Shown here one piece after another: positions 43,331 to 53,172 of a stretch of 64,000 nt of DNA. Under the pieces are notes generated by a model, which searched no databases, was not told the DNA's origin, and saw only the letters and a program-made list of their open reading frames with translations. Source of the stretch: JBDXHU01 sp039989475. GTDB taxonomy: Bacteria; Pseudomonadota; Gammaproteobacteria; Pseudomonadales; Halieaceae. Numbering within the stretch: position 1 is the stretch's first letter; every line of letters begins with the position of its first letter. The stretch covers positions 215,520-279,519 of the forward strand of contig JBDXHU010000012.1 in the NCBI GenBank assembly GCA_039989475.1, read 5' to 3'. A program made the position numbers and the translations under genes.

Positions 43331-45982
43331 TTACACCGTAGTCGGGTCGATCTTGCCCGGCTTTATCCTCAAGGCCTTCATCGCCTTGCCTACTTCCGCC
43401 GGCTTAATGCTGCCTTCATCGGCCAGTCCCTTGAGCGCAGCCAGCACGATGTATTCACGGCTAACCTCAAAGAACGTGCGCAGCTTGCTGCGGGTATCGC
43501 TGCGACCAAAGCCATCGGTGCCCAGCACCACGTAACGACGGGGCACGAACTCACGAATCTGGTCGCTGTAAGCCTTGATGTAATCGGTCGCCACAACCAC
43601 CGGACCCTTGCCATCTGCCAGGCACTCAGTGACATAAGGCACACGCGCTTCCTTTTCCGGGTTGAGCATATTCCAGCGGTCGACCGCCTTGCCTTCACGT
43701 TGCAGTTCATTGGCGCTGGTCATGCTCCACAGGTTCACTGCCACCTTGTAGTCTTTCTCCAGGATCTCGGCTGCCGCTTCCACCTCACGCAAAATAGTAC
43801 CGGCGCCGATCAGGTCGACGCTCAACTTGCTGCGCTTCTTGCTTTTGCTGAGTGGGTAGAGACCCTTGACGATACCTTCTTCCACGCCCACGGGAATTTC
43901 CGGCTGGACATAGTTCTCGTTCATGGTGGTGATGTAGTAGAACTTGTTTTCCTTCTCCGCGAACATGCGCCGCAGGCCATCCTGAATAATGACCGTCAGC
44001 TCATAGGCGTAGGCCGGATCATAGGCGACACAATTGGGAATGGTGGCGGCCATCAGCAGGCTGTGGCCATCCTGGTGTTGCAGGCCCTCGCCGTTGAGGG
44101 TGGTGCGGCCCGCGGTGGCACCGATCAGAAATCCGCGCGCCTGCGAGTCACCGGCCGCCCAGGCCAGGTCGCCGATACGCTGAAAGCCGAACATGGAGTA
44201 AAAGATGTAGAACGGGATCATCGGGAAGCCGCTGGTCGAATAGGAGGTGGCGTTCGCCAACCAGCCGGAGAAAGCACCTGCCTCGTTGATGCCCTCCTCC
44301 ATAATCTGGCCCTGCTTGTCCTCCTTGTAGAACATGATCTGACCGGCATCCTGCGGTGTGTACTTCTGGCCTGCAGAAGAATAAATGCCGAGCTGGCGAA
44401 ACATGCCCTCCATACCAAAGGTGCGCGCTTCATCGGGCACAATAGGCACCACACGCTCACCAATCTTCTTGTCCTTCACCAGGGTGGAGAGGGTGCGCAC
44501 GAAGGACATGGTGGTCGACACCTCGCGCTTGCCACTGCCCTTGAGCTGCCCACCCAGATCTTCCAGGCTGGGCACCTCCAGCGCCTCAAAGTCATCTCGC
44601 CGCGACGGAATCTGCCCCGACAGAGCTTCGCGACGTTCACGCATATAACGCATTTCCGGGCTATCTGGCGCGGGCCGGTAATAGGGCACGCTCTTCAATT
44701 CACCGTCGCTGATAGGAATCGCAAAGCGGTCGCGGAAGGCCTTGAGGCTTTCCATATCCAGCTTTTTCAGGGAGTGGGTTTCGTTATTGGCCTCGCCCGC
44801 CTCACCGGTGCCATAACCTTTCACCGTCATCGCCAGCACCACCGTGGGTCGCCCTTCGGTAGCCACCGCCTCGGCATAGGCCGCATACACCTTGTAAGGG
44901 TCGTGTCCGCCCCGGTTCAGGTACATGATGTCGTCATCGGACAGGTCTTTGACCAGCTCCAGTGTCTCCGGGTATTTGCCGAAAAAATGCTCGCGGGTAT
45001 AGGCGCCGCCGTTGAATTTGTAGTTTTGCAATTCGCCGTCGCAAACCTCGTCCATGCGCTGTTGCAACAAACCACTGCTGTCCCGCTCCAGCAGCGAATC
45101 CCAATGCCGCCCCCAGATCACCTTGAACACCTTCCAGCCGGCCCCGCGGAAGACACCCTCCAGTTCCTGGATAATCTTGCCGTTACCACGCACCGGACCA
45201 TCCAGTCGCTGCAGGTTACAGTTGATGACAAAGGTGAGATTGTCGAGCTTTTCGCGCCCGGCCAGCGCAATTGCACCGAGTGACTCCGGCTCATCACTCT
45301 CGCCGTCGCCCATGAAGCACCAGACCCGTCGATCGCCGTGATCAACCAGGCCCCGGCTCTGCTGATATTTCATCACGTGAGCCTGGTAAATCGCCTGAAT
45401 CGGCCCCAGGCCCATGGACACTGTCGGGAACTGCCAGTAATCGGGCATCAACCAGGGATGGGGGTAGGATGAGAGGCCATTGCCGTCGACTTCCCGGCGG
45501 AAATTGTCCAGTTGCTCCTCGTTGAAGCGGCCTTCCAGGTAGGACCTGGCATACATGCCGGGAGCGCTGTGGCCCTGGTAAAAAATCATGTCGCCCAGGT
45601 GACCGCCGCTGTTACCCCGGAAGAAATAGTTGTAACCAACGTCATACAGGGTGGCGCTGGATGAGAAGCTGGAAATGTGCCCGCCCAGCCCCTCATCATT
45701 GTCATTGGCACGCATGACCATGGCCAGCGCATTCCAGCGCACCAGCGAGCGAATGCGTCGCTCCATAAACAGGTCGCCCGGCATATGTTTTTCCGCCGAG
45801 GGCGCAATGGTATTGCGAAAGGGTGTGGTGATAGCCATGGGCAGGCGCGTCTCGCGCATAACTGCCTGCTCGGAGAGCTTGCGCAACAGGTAGGCCGCGC
45901 GCTCGGGACCTTCGTTCTTCACCACCGCGTCCAGGGCGTCCAGCCACTCCTGGGTCTCGATGGGGTCCTTGTCCTCAATCAT
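43331..45982 (-). CDS. aceE: Pyruvate dehydrogenase E1 component (homodimeric type)
   Basis: 883 residues from the ATG at 45982, which has AGGAG about 6 bases upstream; an extension to 46006 lacks one. Length and order fit the AceE type: PSAEKHMPGDLFMERRIRSL near the start, a thiamine-diphosphate region with VWCFMGDGESDEPESLGAI, and ESLKAFRDRF and YVVLGTDGFGRSDTR toward the end. With AceF and E3 (not in the window) it converts pyruvate to acetyl-CoA. A perfect 26-bp palindrome lies 109-134 bases upstream. Confidence 0.95.
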   Translation of the reverse strand: MIEDKDPIETQEWLDALDAVVKNEGPERAAYLLRKLSEQAVMRETRLPMAITTPFRNTIAPSAEKHMPGDLFMERRIRSLVRWNALAMVMRANDNDEGLGGHISSFSSSATLYDVGYNYFFRGNSGGHLGDMIFYQGHSAPGMYARSYLEGRFNEEQLDNFRREVDGNGLSSYPHPWLMPDYWQFPTVSMGLGPIQAIYQAHVMKYQQSRGLVDHGDRRVWCFMGDGESDEPESLGAIALAGREKLDNLTFVINCNLQRLDGPVRGNGKIIQELEGVFRGAGWKVFKVIWGRHWDSLLERDSSGLLQQRMDEVCDGELQNYKFNGGAYTREHFFGKYPETLELVKDLSDDDIMYLNRGGHDPYKVYAAYAEAVATEGRPTVVLAMTVKGYGTGEAGEANNETHSLKKLDMESLKAFRDRFAIPISDGELKSVPYYRPAPDSPEMRYMRERREALSGQIPSRRDDFEALEVPSLEDLGGQLKGSGKREVSTTMSFVRTLSTLVKDKKIGERVVPIVPDEARTFGMEGMFRQLGIYSSAGQKYTPQDAGQIMFYKEDKQGQIMEEGINEAGAFSGWLANATSYSTSGFPMIPFYIFYSMFGFQRIGDLAWAAGDSQARGFLIGATAGRTTLNGEGLQHQDGHSLLMAATIPNCVAYDPAYAYELTVIIQDGLRRMFAEKENKFYYITTMNENYVQPEIPVGVEEGIVKGLYPLSKSKKRSKLSVDLIGAGTILREVEAAAEILEKDYKVAVNLWSMTSANELQREGKAVDRWNMLNPEKEARVPYVTECLADGKGPVVVATDYIKAYSDQIREFVPRRYVVLGTDGFGRSDTRSKLRTFFEVSREYIVLAALKGLADEGSIKPAEVGKAMKALRIKPGKIDPTTV

Positions 45983-46090
45983 TGCTGTCTCCTGACCGGC
46001 GTTCACAATCTGTCACTAAATAAGGGTTGGCCAGTGTACAGGCCCAGCGTCTTAATGAATACGCACCGGCGCATCCCCGAGCCGGTACTT

Positions 46091-46116
46091 TTATATAAGT
46101 ACCGGTACTTATATAA
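46091..46116. promoter_or_regulatory. Perfect 26-bp palindrome upstream of aceE
   Basis: The half site TTATATAAGTACC and its exact complement meet with no spacer. A further GGTACTT stands just outside at 46084-46090, giving three copies of that motif. It falls in the 199-base gap between the M16 peptidase stop and aceE, so it is placed as an operator for aceEF. No PdhR-type consensus is apparent. It may also include a -10 element, since TATATAA occurs on both strands. Confidence 0.6.
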
Positions 46117-46123
46117 GGTAGGA

Positions 46124-46140
46124 CAAGCTGCCTGAGCTTG
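46124..46140 (-). terminator. Small hairpin after the M16 peptidase gene, possible weak terminator
   Basis: CAAGCT / AGCTTG with a five-base loop, about 40 bases past the stop codon at 46182. There is no T-run on the minus strand, so termination is doubtful. Confidence 0.3.
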
Positions 46141-46181
46141 CGAATTCACAGTGGTCGACGATTCGCGACCGACGCGGCCGT

Positions 46182-49088
46182 CTACTGCCGCTGGTAACTG
46201 GGCTGGCTGGCCCGGAACTCAGCCGGGCTGCTCACCTCGGTGCCCGGTGGCATTTCCTCCCACTGGCCCAGTGCCGTTACCACCAGCGAGGCAGGCTGTT
46301 CGATCAGCACCTGCTTGAACCATTCCTGCCACTGCTCGAAGGTGATCGCCCTGACTGCCGCCGCCAGCTTCTGGCGTGAGTCAAAGTTCAGCTCGCGCTT
46401 GGCGATCTGTCCCCAGAAGTAGTCGGACTGCTCCCACAGGTTTTTGTGCGGCTGCAAGATCTTCCGCAACAGGGATTGCTGATGGCGCTGGAACTGCTCG
46501 GCGGTAATGACATCGCTGGCAATCTGCTCACGCAGGAACTTCTGCGTGGCAACCAATAGTTCCGGCGCACTGGTGGAAGGGGACTGCACCAGGAAACCTA
46601 TGCCCGGCACATCCAGCAAGGGCCTGGAAAAAGCGGTAACCACATAGCCAAGCTGCTGTTCGGTGCGCAGGTCCTCAAAATAATTGGCGCTAACAGCCTG
46701 GGCCGACAACCCGGCCAGGGCGCGGCTTTCCAGGCTGTCATCCGGCGCCTGTAAGTACCAGAACAAGACGGCATCGCTGTGCTCGATCGGTGCGGGATAG
46801 ACAAAGTCTTCACCGGGCGCCAGCCGGGTGACCTGCAAGCGGGGGGGCGATGACTCGCCTTTGTGCGCCAGTAGAGGTGCCAGTGACTTCTGCACTGCCT
46901 TGATTTCCGCGGGCGCGTAGTTGCCGTTGAGCATCACGTCGACACTGCTGCTGCTCCAAAACCTGGAGGCATGTTCAGCCACCTGCTTCGGGTCCAGTTT
47001 TCTCAGCTCGACGATCAGGTCCTTTTCATCGTATTGCCCGGAAAGCAGCAGTTGGCCTGAGTCACCCAATACCTGGCGGAAAGCCCGCGCGGTCTTCACG
47101 TTCTCCAGATTACGGATCAGGTCCGCGCGAATATTCTCGAAGCGGTCCGTGTCCAGATCGGCATTGATAATCGACTGCACGATCCGCGCCAACAACAATT
47201 GCTGTTTGTCGTTATAGCCGCTAACCGTGAGGCTGATGCCGCGTCGGTTTGTGCTGATATTGAAATTGAGGCCCGCCAGGTAGGCCGGGTAGGTGTATTC
47301 GTTAACGGCGTCGCGAAGCAAACTGACATAGAGCTGGGAAGCGGCCGCGTCCGCCGCGGTCGCATTAACCCTGCCGGAGCGGAAGTTGCTGTACATTGCT
47401 CCCTTGGGAATGCGGAAGGCCTGGTCCTGGCGGTACCAGATACGCTGGCGCGCCTCATCCAGCACCAGGGTCGGCACTTTCGGGTTGTTCTCAGCCAGAG
47501 GCAAGACCTCGACGTTCTCCGCGATAAAGACATTGGGCGCTGGCAGCTGCAGCCGCGGGTCCAGTTCCTTTTTGTTCAACTTGCTGGCCCTGTCCCAGCT
47601 GACCGCCGCCAGGTCCACAGCCTGGGTTGAGTACGGCGTGTTGTAGTACTCGCTCTGGCGATCCACGGGCACCTCGGCTGCGGTCACAGTCACCAGCACG
47701 TTAGCGGGCACAAAGTAAGTATCGAGAATGGTCTGGATCAAGCGTGGCTCAAACTGAGTCATCAGGAAGTTGCCCTGCAGCACATCCTCCGGCGCCAGCA
47801 GATGCATATCGTTGGCCAGTGAGCTCACATAATTGATAGGCTGCACGTTTTCCCGGAAACGAAACTGCAAGGCACTGACCTGGCCCTGTTCCCTGTACAA
47901 CTCCCGGCGCGGCCCCTTGATCTGCAATAAGCGCACGTACTCAAAAACCGAATTCAGCACCTGCTCACGTTGCTGCAGGCCTTTCTCGGTGAGCGTGATA
48001 TTGATATTGAACGCGGCACCACCTCTATAAGCGATACCAGAGCCTGCGCCCAGCGCCTCGGCCCAGCCCTTGCGCTTGAGCAGGGACAACAAGCTGCCCT
48101 CACCCTCGTGACCCAGGAGATTGCCGATGTAGATCAGCGGTTTGCTGCGATAGCGGTCGCGGTAATCCGGCATGGGGAAGGACAACATCATGCTGCGAGC
48201 GCTGGCTTCCGGTTGTATGAATACGGTCATGGGCAAGGTGCCCGGACTGAACAGCGGCGCCTCAATGTCCGCAATCGAGACATTGTGGTTGGGCACGGCG
48301 GCAAAGGTAGTCTTGACCAGCGCTTCCAGCTCATCGAGGTTTTCACGACCGAGCACCACCAGGGACATCAGGTTCGCCGAATAATAGTTGGCGTAAAATT
48401 CGAGCAAATCTTCGCGCACCGGATCGCCGGGCCGGTCGGCCAGGGTTTCAGCAGTGCCCACCGCGAGGATGCTATAGGGATTGTCCGGGTCGGTAATCTC
48501 TCGCATCACGTCCAGGTTGCGGCGCGCATCCGTGTTGAGTCCCAACTGGTACTCAGCGTTAACCGCATTCACCTCCCGTTCCACGTACTCAGCATCGAAG
48601 CGCGGCGAGATAAAGAACTGGGCAAAGCGATCCAGTGCTTCGGGTAGAGAAGCCTGCTCAATGTCAAAAAAGTAGTTGGTGTGCTCGAAACCCGTGTAGG
48701 CGTTGCGCGAGCCACCGTGCTCGCTGATAAATTTGGCGTACTCGCCGGAGTCCGGGTACTTGTCGGTCCCCAGGAACAGCATGTGCTCAAGAAAATGTGC
48801 GAGGCCTCCTCGATCCCTGGGGTTGCTGGCGCTACCCACATACACATCCAGGGCGGCGGCTGCTTTCTCGGTTTTGGGGTCGGAGATCAACAGTGCCCGC
48901 AGGCCATTATCCAGCTCAATGTAGCGATAATCCTTGCTGTCATTAGGGCTTTTTACCGGCGCCAGCGGCAACTGACTCTTGACCGCAGGCGCTGCACCCT
49001 GGCCGCCCTGTTGGGCACAAGCACTGAGCATGGCCATCGCCAGAACGGCCAGTGACAGCCCCGTCCTGAGGGATGTAAATCGGGTCAT
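46182..49088 (-). CDS. M16-family zinc metallopeptidase, lipoprotein (insulysin/pitrilysin-like)
   Basis: 968 residues from the ATG at 49088 (GGAG about 6 bases upstream); the longer reading to 49487 would overlap the upstream permease gene. The signal peptide ends L-S-A-C, so it is a lipoprotein. The inverted zinc motif H-F-L-E-H is near residue 90, with a distal glutamate expected in REVNAVNAEYQLG. Four M16 repeats fill the rest, with two active-like at the N-terminus, as in pitrilysin. It probably degrades peptides in the periplasm. It is the last gene of an operon with the permease and TusA-like genes, 14 bases after the permease. Confidence 0.88.
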   Translation of the reverse strand: MTRFTSLRTGLSLAVLAMAMLSACAQQGGQGAAPAVKSQLPLAPVKSPNDSKDYRYIELDNGLRALLISDPKTEKAAAALDVYVGSASNPRDRGGLAHFLEHMLFLGTDKYPDSGEYAKFISEHGGSRNAYTGFEHTNYFFDIEQASLPEALDRFAQFFISPRFDAEYVEREVNAVNAEYQLGLNTDARRNLDVMREITDPDNPYSILAVGTAETLADRPGDPVREDLLEFYANYYSANLMSLVVLGRENLDELEALVKTTFAAVPNHNVSIADIEAPLFSPGTLPMTVFIQPEASARSMMLSFPMPDYRDRYRSKPLIYIGNLLGHEGEGSLLSLLKRKGWAEALGAGSGIAYRGGAAFNINITLTEKGLQQREQVLNSVFEYVRLLQIKGPRRELYREQGQVSALQFRFRENVQPINYVSSLANDMHLLAPEDVLQGNFLMTQFEPRLIQTILDTYFVPANVLVTVTAAEVPVDRQSEYYNTPYSTQAVDLAAVSWDRASKLNKKELDPRLQLPAPNVFIAENVEVLPLAENNPKVPTLVLDEARQRIWYRQDQAFRIPKGAMYSNFRSGRVNATAADAAASQLYVSLLRDAVNEYTYPAYLAGLNFNISTNRRGISLTVSGYNDKQQLLLARIVQSIINADLDTDRFENIRADLIRNLENVKTARAFRQVLGDSGQLLLSGQYDEKDLIVELRKLDPKQVAEHASRFWSSSSVDVMLNGNYAPAEIKAVQKSLAPLLAHKGESSPPRLQVTRLAPGEDFVYPAPIEHSDAVLFWYLQAPDDSLESRALAGLSAQAVSANYFEDLRTEQQLGYVVTAFSRPLLDVPGIGFLVQSPSTSAPELLVATQKFLREQIASDVITAEQFQRHQQSLLRKILQPHKNLWEQSDYFWGQIAKRELNFDSRQKLAAAVRAITFEQWQEWFKQVLIEQPASLVVTALGQWEEMPPGTEVSSPAEFRASQPSYQRQ

Positions 49089-49102
49089 TGCTTTCTCCAA
49101 AC

Positions 49103-50173
49103 TCAAACTTCGGTTGCTTGTTCCCCAGACGGACTGGGCCAGGCATTGATCACCGCCTTGACCAGGGTGGCCAGCGGAATCGCGAAAAAGACGCCCCACA
49201 TTCCCCAGATGCCGCCAAAGAACAACACGGCCAGGATAATGGCGACGGGGTGCAGGTTCACCGCTTCTGAAAACAACAGCGGCACCAGTACATTGCCATC
49301 CAGCCCCTGGATGAACAGGTAGACCACCAGCACGGTATAAAATTCCGAGCCGATTCCAAATTGAAATAGTGCGATCAAGGCGACCGGAATGGTAATCACG
49401 GTAGCGCCTATATAGGGGATGATGACCGAGAGACCTACCAGTAATGCCAGCAGTTCCGCGTAATTGAGGCCGAGCAAGGCAAAACACACATAGGTCACCG
49501 CACCCACAATAAGGATCTCAATCAGCTTGCCGCGGGCATAATTTGAAACCTGTTGGTCCATCTCGACCCAGATTCGGTTCAACAGCGGGCGCTCATGGGG
49601 CAGGAAGCCACCCAGCCAGGACAGTATTTTCTCCTTGTCCTTGAGGAAGAAGAACACCAGCAAGGGCACCAGGATGGCGTAAATCATCACCAGCACCAGC
49701 ACCGGCAGTGAAGCCAGCGAGAGGCTCAACAGGGACTGTCCCATTTCTGCCAGCTCACGCTGGGCCACACCCACAGCTTCGGTGATCTGGGCCTGGGTAA
49801 TCAGCTCAGGATAGCGCTCTGGCAATACCGCCAACCAGTGGCGCATTTGATCGATCATCCGCGGCAACTCACCAATCAGGCTCACCGACTGGCGCCAGAC
49901 CAGGGGCATGAGTAAAAACAGGAAACCAAAGAACAGGCCGACGAACACCAGAAAAGAGAAGCTCACCCCCACCCAGTGCGGCAGGCCACGGTCCTCCATG
50001 TAGGTACTGAGACCCTGCATCAGGTAGGCCAGCACCATGGCCGCCAACAGCGGGGTAATAATGTCGCCCACGGTAAGCACCAACAACAGTCCGAGCCCCA
50101 GCAAGACCAGCAGCAGGATGGACTCTTCCTCGAAGAAGTAGCGCTCGTACCATTTTTGGAAAATTTCCAGCAT
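49103..50173 (-). CDS. AI-2E-family permease (PerM/YhhT-like)
   Basis: 356 residues with eight or so membrane segments. Features common to the family are an early amphipathic region, a long soluble loop around 90-150, FFLKDKEKILSWLGGFLPHE, GKLIEILIVGAVTYVCFALL and IPYIGATVITIPVALIALF. Members export small molecules or act as Na+/H+ antiporters in some bacteria; the AI-2 role is not general. It starts 3 bases after the TusA-like gene and is followed by the M16 peptidase. Confidence 0.85.
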   Translation of the reverse strand: MLEIFQKWYERYFFEEESILLLVLLGLGLLLVLTVGDIITPLLAAMVLAYLMQGLSTYMEDRGLPHWVGVSFSFLVFVGLFFGFLFLLMPLVWRQSVSLIGELPRMIDQMRHWLAVLPERYPELITQAQITEAVGVAQRELAEMGQSLLSLSLASLPVLVLVMIYAILVPLLVFFFLKDKEKILSWLGGFLPHERPLLNRIWVEMDQQVSNYARGKLIEILIVGAVTYVCFALLGLNYAELLALLVGLSVIIPYIGATVITIPVALIALFQFGIGSEFYTVLVVYLFIQGLDGNVLVPLLFSEAVNLHPVAIILAVLFFGGIWGMWGVFFAIPLATLVKAVINAWPSPSGEQATEV

Positions 50174-50176
50174 GAC

Positions 50177-50440
50177 TCAGTCCTTAGCCTGCACTTTTTC
50201 GATGACGTGGATAAATACGCCGTCGCGCTCTTCACTGCTTATCAGGGGATGACCGGACTGCTCCGCAAAAACCTGGAAATCGCGCACCGAGCCCTTGTCC
50301 GTGGCGAAGACGCGCAAACGCTCGCCCGCAGCCATAGCATTGAGGGCGCGCTTGGCCTTGAGCAAGGGCATGGGACAGTCCAAACCGCGTGCATCCAGTT
50401 CCGTTTCCGACAAAGGTACTTCCACCTGGTAGTCATGCAA
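50177..50440 (-). CDS. TusA-family sulfur-transfer protein
   Basis: 87 residues with the motif LDARGLDCPMPLLKAKRALN at 16-35, including the C-P-x-P active-site cysteine. Length and fold match TusA/SirA. It passes sulfur as a persulfide in tRNA thiolation, molybdenum-cofactor or related pathways. It starts an operon with the permease and M16 peptidase, as in many gammaproteobacteria, and diverges from the M48 peptidase gene. Confidence 0.85.
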   Translation of the reverse strand: MHDYQVEVPLSETELDARGLDCPMPLLKAKRALNAMAAGERLRVFATDKGSVRDFQVFAEQSGHPLISSEERDGVFIHVIEKVQAKD

Positions 50441-50557
50441 GCAGGCAGTATAGCGAGAGGAGCTGTGGAAGTGGAACTTTCACTATTGTTGCTACTCATA
50501 AGCCACTCACCTAAAGTAACGGCAGATACCGATACGCGAGTGCAACTCCCTCCCGCA

Positions 50558-52000
50558 GTGACCAGATATCTAGCGCAAACGCTGCTCGCAGCTGTGCTGT
50601 TCGCAGCCAGCTCCGTTACCGCCGACGAATTGAAACTACCGAATCTCGGCGAAAGCAGCACCAGTATATTTTCTCCCGAGCAGGAATATCAGCTCGGGCG
50701 CGCCTGGCTGCGCGTGTTCCGCTCACAGGCCCCCACCCTCGATGACCCACTGCTGCAGGACTACCTGGAAGACCTGGTCTATCGACTTATCACCCACAGC
50801 GAATTACAGGACCGCCGGGTAGAGGTGGTCATTGTGGACAACCCGGTAATCAACGCCTTTGCGGTACCCGGCGGCGTCATTGGTATACACACGGGCTTGC
50901 TGCTCTATGCCCAGAGCGAGGATGAACTGGCCACCGTGCTGGCCCACGAAATCGCACACCTGAGCCAACGTCATTTTTCGCGCCGGGTCGAATTGCAGAA
51001 GGCGCAAATGCCATTAACCCTGGCCGGCATGCTGGCTGGCGCGGTGCTGATCGCCACGACCGGTGGCGCTGCAGGCATGGCGGCACTTAGCGCCACCCAG
51101 GCCGCGGCGATGGATGCCCAGCTACGCCACAGCCGCTCCAATGAACAGGAAGCTGACCGGATCGGTATGCAAACCATGGTCAGGGCAGACATGGACCCGC
51201 ATGCGGCACCGGCCATGTTTGAGCGCATGCTGCAGGGTAGCCGTTACAGCGGCGCCAATCGCGTACCTGAATTTATGCGTACGCACCCCTTGTCGGAAAG
51301 TCGCATAGCCGATACCCGCAACCGGGCCAGGAAATATCCCAAGGTGGTAAAAGAACAGAGCCTGCCCTTTCACCTGATGCGGGCTCGCATGCAGGTTCAT
51401 CACGCCGAGACACCCCATCGCGCTGTCGAAAACTTCCGCGGCAGCCTTTCCGGAGAACCTGTTTCCCGCGAGGGCGCTCGCTACGGCCTGGTGCTGGCGC
51501 TAACCGAAAGCGGCCAGCCCGCCGCCGCCCAGGAGCAGCTGGATAAGCTCAGCGCCGACAATCCGGACCAATTGGAATTCGTCATCGCCCAGACCGACCT
51601 GGATATGAGTATTGGCGAGGCCCAGTCAGCCGTGCGCACCATCGACCGGGAGCTGCAGTTGTACCCCGGCAACCACGCCCTGACCATGGCTTACGCCCGG
51701 GCATTGCTGATGAATGACCAGGCGCATATCGCCGAAGAAGTACTGGTAGAGCAGAGCTACATCAAACCCGAAGACCCGGGGCTGTGGTATTTACTGGCAG
51801 AGATTCAGGGACTGTCCGGCAACATCGTCGGCCTGCACCAGTCGCGGGCTGAGTACTTTATTCTCAACGGAGTGCTGGACGAGGCTGAGCGGCAGCTCAA
51901 CTATGCCATGGAGTTATCCCGCAACGACTATCACACCACCGCTAAAATCAGCCAACGCCTGCGAGACGTCGCCGAGTTGCGCGGGCGCATGGAGTTCTAG
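50558..52000 (+). CDS. M48-family metallopeptidase with TPRs (BepA-like)
   Basis: 480 residues from a GTG at 50558, which starts a signal peptide (VTRYLAQTLLAAVLFAASSV) ending before ADELKLP. GTG at 50540 is an equal alternative, and neither has a good ribosome-binding site. FSPEQEYQLGRAWLRVFRSQ leads to the zinc motif VLAHEIAHLSQRH and downstream SRSNEQEADRIGM. From about residue 270 to 480 are TPR-like helices. BepA helps assemble or degrade LptD and other outer-membrane proteins, and periplasmic location fits. It converges with nadA, with 8 bases between stops. Confidence 0.85.
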   Translation: MTRYLAQTLLAAVLFAASSVTADELKLPNLGESSTSIFSPEQEYQLGRAWLRVFRSQAPTLDDPLLQDYLEDLVYRLITHSELQDRRVEVVIVDNPVINAFAVPGGVIGIHTGLLLYAQSEDELATVLAHEIAHLSQRHFSRRVELQKAQMPLTLAGMLAGAVLIATTGGAAGMAALSATQAAAMDAQLRHSRSNEQEADRIGMQTMVRADMDPHAAPAMFERMLQGSRYSGANRVPEFMRTHPLSESRIADTRNRARKYPKVVKEQSLPFHLMRARMQVHHAETPHRAVENFRGSLSGEPVSREGARYGLVLALTESGQPAAAQEQLDKLSADNPDQLEFVIAQTDLDMSIGEAQSAVRTIDRELQLYPGNHALTMAYARALLMNDQAHIAEEVLVEQSYIKPEDPGLWYLLAEIQGLSGNIVGLHQSRAEYFILNGVLDEAERQLNYAMELSRNDYHTTAKISQRLRDVAELRGRMEF

Positions 52001-52008
52001 GCAGACGC

Positions 52009-53082
52009 TCAGGCGCGACCGACCACGCCGGTACGCAGCTGGCGCGCAAAATCCAGCATACGCTGCAACGGCACCATGGCCTGGGCACCAATCGCGGCAT
52101 CAACAAATATTTCATTGTCATCGCGCTCGAAAACCTGCGCCAGCGTTTCCAGTTCGTTCATTGCCATCCACGGACAATTCGCACAGCTCAGGCAGGTCGC
52201 GCCATGGCCGGCGGTGGGTGCAATGATCAACTCCTTGTCCGGCACCGCCTGCTGCATCTTGTAGAAAATGCCCTGGTCTGTGGCAACAATAAACTGCTGG
52301 AAATCCATATCCTGTGCTGCCTGGATAATCTGGGTGGTGGATCCCACCCGATCGGCAAGTTCGATTACGCTCGCGGGTGACTCGGGGTGTACCAACACGG
52401 CCGCATCGGGATAGACCTTTTTCAGGTCCTTTATGCCTCGCGCCTTGAACTCCTCGTGCACAATACAGGCACCGTCCCACATGAGAATATCGGCGCCGGT
52501 CTGGCGCTGCACATAGTCGCCCAGGTGCCGGTCTGGCGCCCAGATAATTTTCTCGCCCTGGTCGTGCAGGTATTCCGCCACATCCAGTGCGATGCTGGAG
52601 GTCACCACCCAGTCAGCACGCGCCTTCACCGCCGCTGAGGTATTGGCATAAACCACGACCTTGCGCTCGGGATGCTGGTCGCAGAAGGCGGAAAACTCGT
52701 CGATAGGACAACCGATATCCAGCGAGCAGGTCGCCTCCAGTGTCGGCATCAACACCCGTTTCTCCGGCGTGAGTATCTTGGCCGTCTCGCCCATGAAGCG
52801 GACGCCGGCAACAATCAGGGTCGAAGCCGGGTGGTCGTGTCCGAAACGCGCCATTTCCAGCGAGTCGCTAACACAGCCGCCAGTCTCCTCAGCCAGGGCC
52901 TGGATCTCCGGTGCGGTGTAATAGTGGGCCACCAGCACAGCATCTTCCTGCTCGAGCAGACCCTTGATCTGTTGCCTGAGGACGCTCTTCTGTTGTTCAG
53001 ACAGTTTATGTTGCTCCGCATGATCCAGGTGCTGTTCAACCTGCTTGCGGATCACCTCCAGTCGGTCACTGGCAATACTCAT
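52009..53082 (-). CDS. nadA: Quinolinate synthase NadA
   Basis: 357 residues. The triplicated fold is clear from VLVAHYYTAPEIQALAEETG, GVRFMGETAKIL, VVYANTSAAVKARADWVVTS and WAPDRHLG. Iron-sulfur ligand cysteines occur in EATCSLDIGCP and LSCANCPW, and substrate motifs in AVLVHPESPASV. It condenses iminoaspartate with dihydroxyacetone phosphate in NAD synthesis. It is single here, without nadB or nadC. Confidence 0.95.
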   Translation of the reverse strand: MSIASDRLEVIRKQVEQHLDHAEQHKLSEQQKSVLRQQIKGLLEQEDAVLVAHYYTAPEIQALAEETGGCVSDSLEMARFGHDHPASTLIVAGVRFMGETAKILTPEKRVLMPTLEATCSLDIGCPIDEFSAFCDQHPERKVVVYANTSAAVKARADWVVTSSIALDVAEYLHDQGEKIIWAPDRHLGDYVQRQTGADILMWDGACIVHEEFKARGIKDLKKVYPDAAVLVHPESPASVIELADRVGSTTQIIQAAQDMDFQQFIVATDQGIFYKMQQAVPDKELIIAPTAGHGATCLSCANCPWMAMNELETLAQVFERDDNEIFVDAAIGAQAMVPLQRMLDFARQLRTGVVGRA

Positions 53083-53172
53083 AGTCCGGGTTGCGCTCTG
53101 TGCTAGGTCAATTAAAGGCCGGGCAGTTTACCACAGCAATCCCACCGGGCGAGCAACAGCAGCGCGGTCAAC

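Noticed and set aside
42211..45283. Plus-strand open frames up to 929 codons opposite aceF and aceE
   Set aside because: aceE and aceF carry complete, ordered functional motifs on the minus strand; the plus-strand translation has no recognisable domain.
49088..49487. N-terminal extension of the M16 peptidase
   Set aside because: It overlaps the permease gene completely and would bury the signal peptide and lipobox at 49088.
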